Assembly: GCA_910587875.1 (NCBI GenBank)
Contig: CAJUOD010000161.1
Coordinates: 1 to 5,550, forward strand
Origin: an uncultured Oscillibacter sp.
GTDB lineage: Bacteria; Bacillota; Clostridia; Oscillospirales; Oscillospiraceae
Direction of reading: 5' to 3'
DNA length: 5,550 nucleotides
Positions 4,380 through 5,550 of the stretch are shown here, piece by piece. Both the position numbers and the translations under genes were made by a program. Positions within the stretch are counted from its first letter, which is position 1. The number at the start of each line of letters is the position of its first letter. The notes beneath the pieces were generated by a model that was not told the origin of the DNA, did no database searches, and saw only the letters and a list, made by a program, of their open reading frames with translations.

Positions 4380-5550
4380 GAAGGATCATGGACAACGTAA
4401 TATCCCTCGCCGTCGTGGTCATCGTCCTGTTTTTGATTATCCCCCTGCCCACGCAGCTGCTGGACATCCTGCTGGTGGTGAACATCGGGCTCTCCATCAT
4501 GATTCTGATGATCACCATGAATATCTCGGAGGCCCTGGAGTTCTCCATCTTCCCGTCCCTGCTGCTGATTACGACCCTGTTCCGGCTGGGACTGAACGTC
4601 TCCACCACTCGGCAGATCCTCTGGCACGGCTACGCCGGATCGGTGATCCAGAACTTCGGAAACCTGATCACGGGCGGAAACATCGTGGTCGGCGTGGTCA
4701 TCTTCCTGATCATCGTATTGGTCCAGTTCATCGTCATCACCAAGGGCGCCGAGCGCGTGGCCGAGGTGGCCGCCCGGTTCACTCTGGACGCCATGCCCGG
4801 CAAGCAGATGGCCATCGACGCGGACCTGTCCTCCGGACTCATCGACGAGCAGGAGGCCAAGGGCCGCCGGCACAAGATCCAAAAGGAAGCCGACTTCTAC
4901 GGCGCCATGGACGGCGCGACAAAAATTGTCAAAGGCGACGCCACCATGTCCTTGATCATCACCATGATCAACTTCGTGGGAGGAGCCATCATAGGCATGG
5001 TCATGAACGGGGGAAGCTTTGGCGACGTCATCTCCCGGTATGCCATTGTCACCATCGGCGACGGCCTGGTCTCCCAGCTGCCGGCGCTGATGATCTCCAC
5101 CGCCACGGGCATGATCGTCACCCGGTCCGTGTCCGAGGGGAGCCTCAACAAGGACGTCATCGGCCAGTTCAAGGCCCAGCCCAGGGCCATCATGACCACC
5201 GGCGTCATCCTCCTCTTCCTGGCGGCCATTCCCAACACGCCCCGGCTGGCCCTGGCCATCGGCGGCGGGCTGCTCCTGGGGCTGGGCTGGTTTGTCAGCG
5301 GCCGCATGGAGCGGGAGCGGCAGGAGACCGCGGCCATCCAGGCGGCGGAACAGCAGCAGCAGGCCGGAGAGGCCGCCGCGCCCAGCGAAACCGACTACTA
5401 CAAGGATATCAACAACGTCTACAACCTCCTCTCGGTGGAGCCCATCGAGATGGAGTTCGGATACAGCCTCATCCCCATGGTGGATGAGAGCCACGGCGGA
5501 AAACTCATCAGCCGCATTGTCATCTTCCGCCGGCAGTACGCCCAGGACAT
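4376..5550 (+). CDS. flhA: Flagellar export protein FlhA, 3' end outside window
   Basis: FHIPEP-family membrane protein forming the nonameric ring of the flagellar type III export apparatus; it couples proton motive force to export and binds chaperone-substrate complexes through its C-terminal domain. The frame is open for 391 codons to the window end, a little over half of the usual ~690-700. Landmarks from the TTG: first membrane segments about 8-24 and 28-50; FRLGLNVSTTRQIL (69-82); TM about 104-122; the FHIPEP cytoplasmic loop (KGAERVAEVAARFTLDAMPGKQMAIDAD, then EADFYGAMDGATKIVKGDA at 171-189), including D188, which corresponds by motif to the functionally important Asp of Salmonella FlhA (D208); further TMs about 193-210, 228-248, 271-285 and 290-308; a Gln/Glu/Ala-rich linker 312-338; and the beginning of the cytosolic domain (VEPIEMEFGYSLIPMVD). 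The usual GDAxAGI after the Asp reads GDATMSLI here. flhF and flhG would be expected next but are not visible. Confidence 0.96.
   Translation, partial: MRRIMDNVISLAVVVIVLFLIIPLPTQLLDILLVVNIGLSIMILMITMNISEALEFSIFPSLLLITTLFRLGLNVSTTRQILWHGYAGSVIQNFGNLITGGNIVVGVVIFLIIVLVQFIVITKGAERVAEVAARFTLDAMPGKQMAIDADLSSGLIDEQEAKGRRHKIQKEADFYGAMDGATKIVKGDATMSLIITMINFVGGAIIGMVMNGGSFGDVISRYAIVTIGDGLVSQLPALMISTATGMIVTRSVSEGSLNKDVIGQFKAQPRAIMTTGVILLFLAAIPNTPRLALAIGGGLLLGLGWFVSGRMERERQETAAIQAAEQQQQAGEAAAPSETDYYKDINNVYNLLSVEPIEMEFGYSLIPMVDESHGGKLISRIVIFRRQYAQD

Noticed and set aside
4004..5494. Very long open frame (496 codons) on the minus strand
   Set aside because: It lies antisense to flhB and flhA, whose protein sequences are unmistakably conserved. 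Its translation is His/Asp/Gly/Gln-rich with no recognisable domain, as expected from the reverse strand of GC-rich genes lacking stops.
1..5550. Mobile element, CRISPR array, tRNA or other non-flagellar system
   Set aside because: Coding by conserved flagellar genes fills nearly the whole window. No terminal repeats, transposase, spacer-repeat pattern or tRNA-like fold was seen.

Overview
The window is one contiguous block of flagellar genes, all on the + strand. It runs from the motor switch through the signalling protein CheY to the core of the flagellar type III export apparatus: fliN/fliY (5' end beyond the window), cheY, fliO, fliP, fliQ, fliR, flhB, and flhA (3' end beyond the window). 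This matches the middle of the fla/che operon of Bacillus and the Clostridia (fliM-fliY-cheY-fliO/fliZ-fliP-fliQ-fliR-flhB-flhA). CheY embedded between a switch protein and fliO is typical of Firmicutes. CheY also closely resembles the B. subtilis protein in its active-site stretches. The sequence is GC-rich (roughly 60% by eye) with strong GGAGG-type ribosome binding sites. I infer a motile, high-GC member of the Clostridia, perhaps an Oscillospiraceae-like gut bacterium. The family-level placement is a guess.

Layout. 1-604: C-terminal SpoA/FliN domain of the motor switch protein behind a long Ala/Pro/Met-rich linker. 605-684: the only AT-rich spacer, with a terminator-like hairpin and a possible weak promoter ahead of cheY. 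685-1053: cheY. About 1085-3167: fliO, fliP, fliQ and fliR, tightly spaced, with ribosome binding sites at or just past the preceding stop codon. 3211-4284: flhB from a TTG codon. 4285-4375: a structured leader with two hairpins and an 8-codon reading frame whose stop overlaps the flhA TTG start. 4376-5550: the first 391 codons of flhA.

Function together. FliP, FliQ and FliR form the export gate, with FliO as assembly helper. FlhB controls substrate class through its autocleaving NPTH loop. FlhA forms the nonameric ring that couples proton flow to export and docks chaperone-substrate complexes. FliN/FliY sits in the C-ring, where CheY-P sets rotation behaviour. Co-transcription would tie assembly of the secretion gate to the switch and its signal.

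I see no undescribed system here. The proteins are canonical. The points worth a second look are regulatory: the flhA leader with its mini-ORF, the hairpin and AT-rich spacer before cheY, and the frequent non-ATG starts with strong, evenly spaced ribosome binding sites. There are no RNA genes, mobile elements, CRISPR arrays or attachment sites that I can support.
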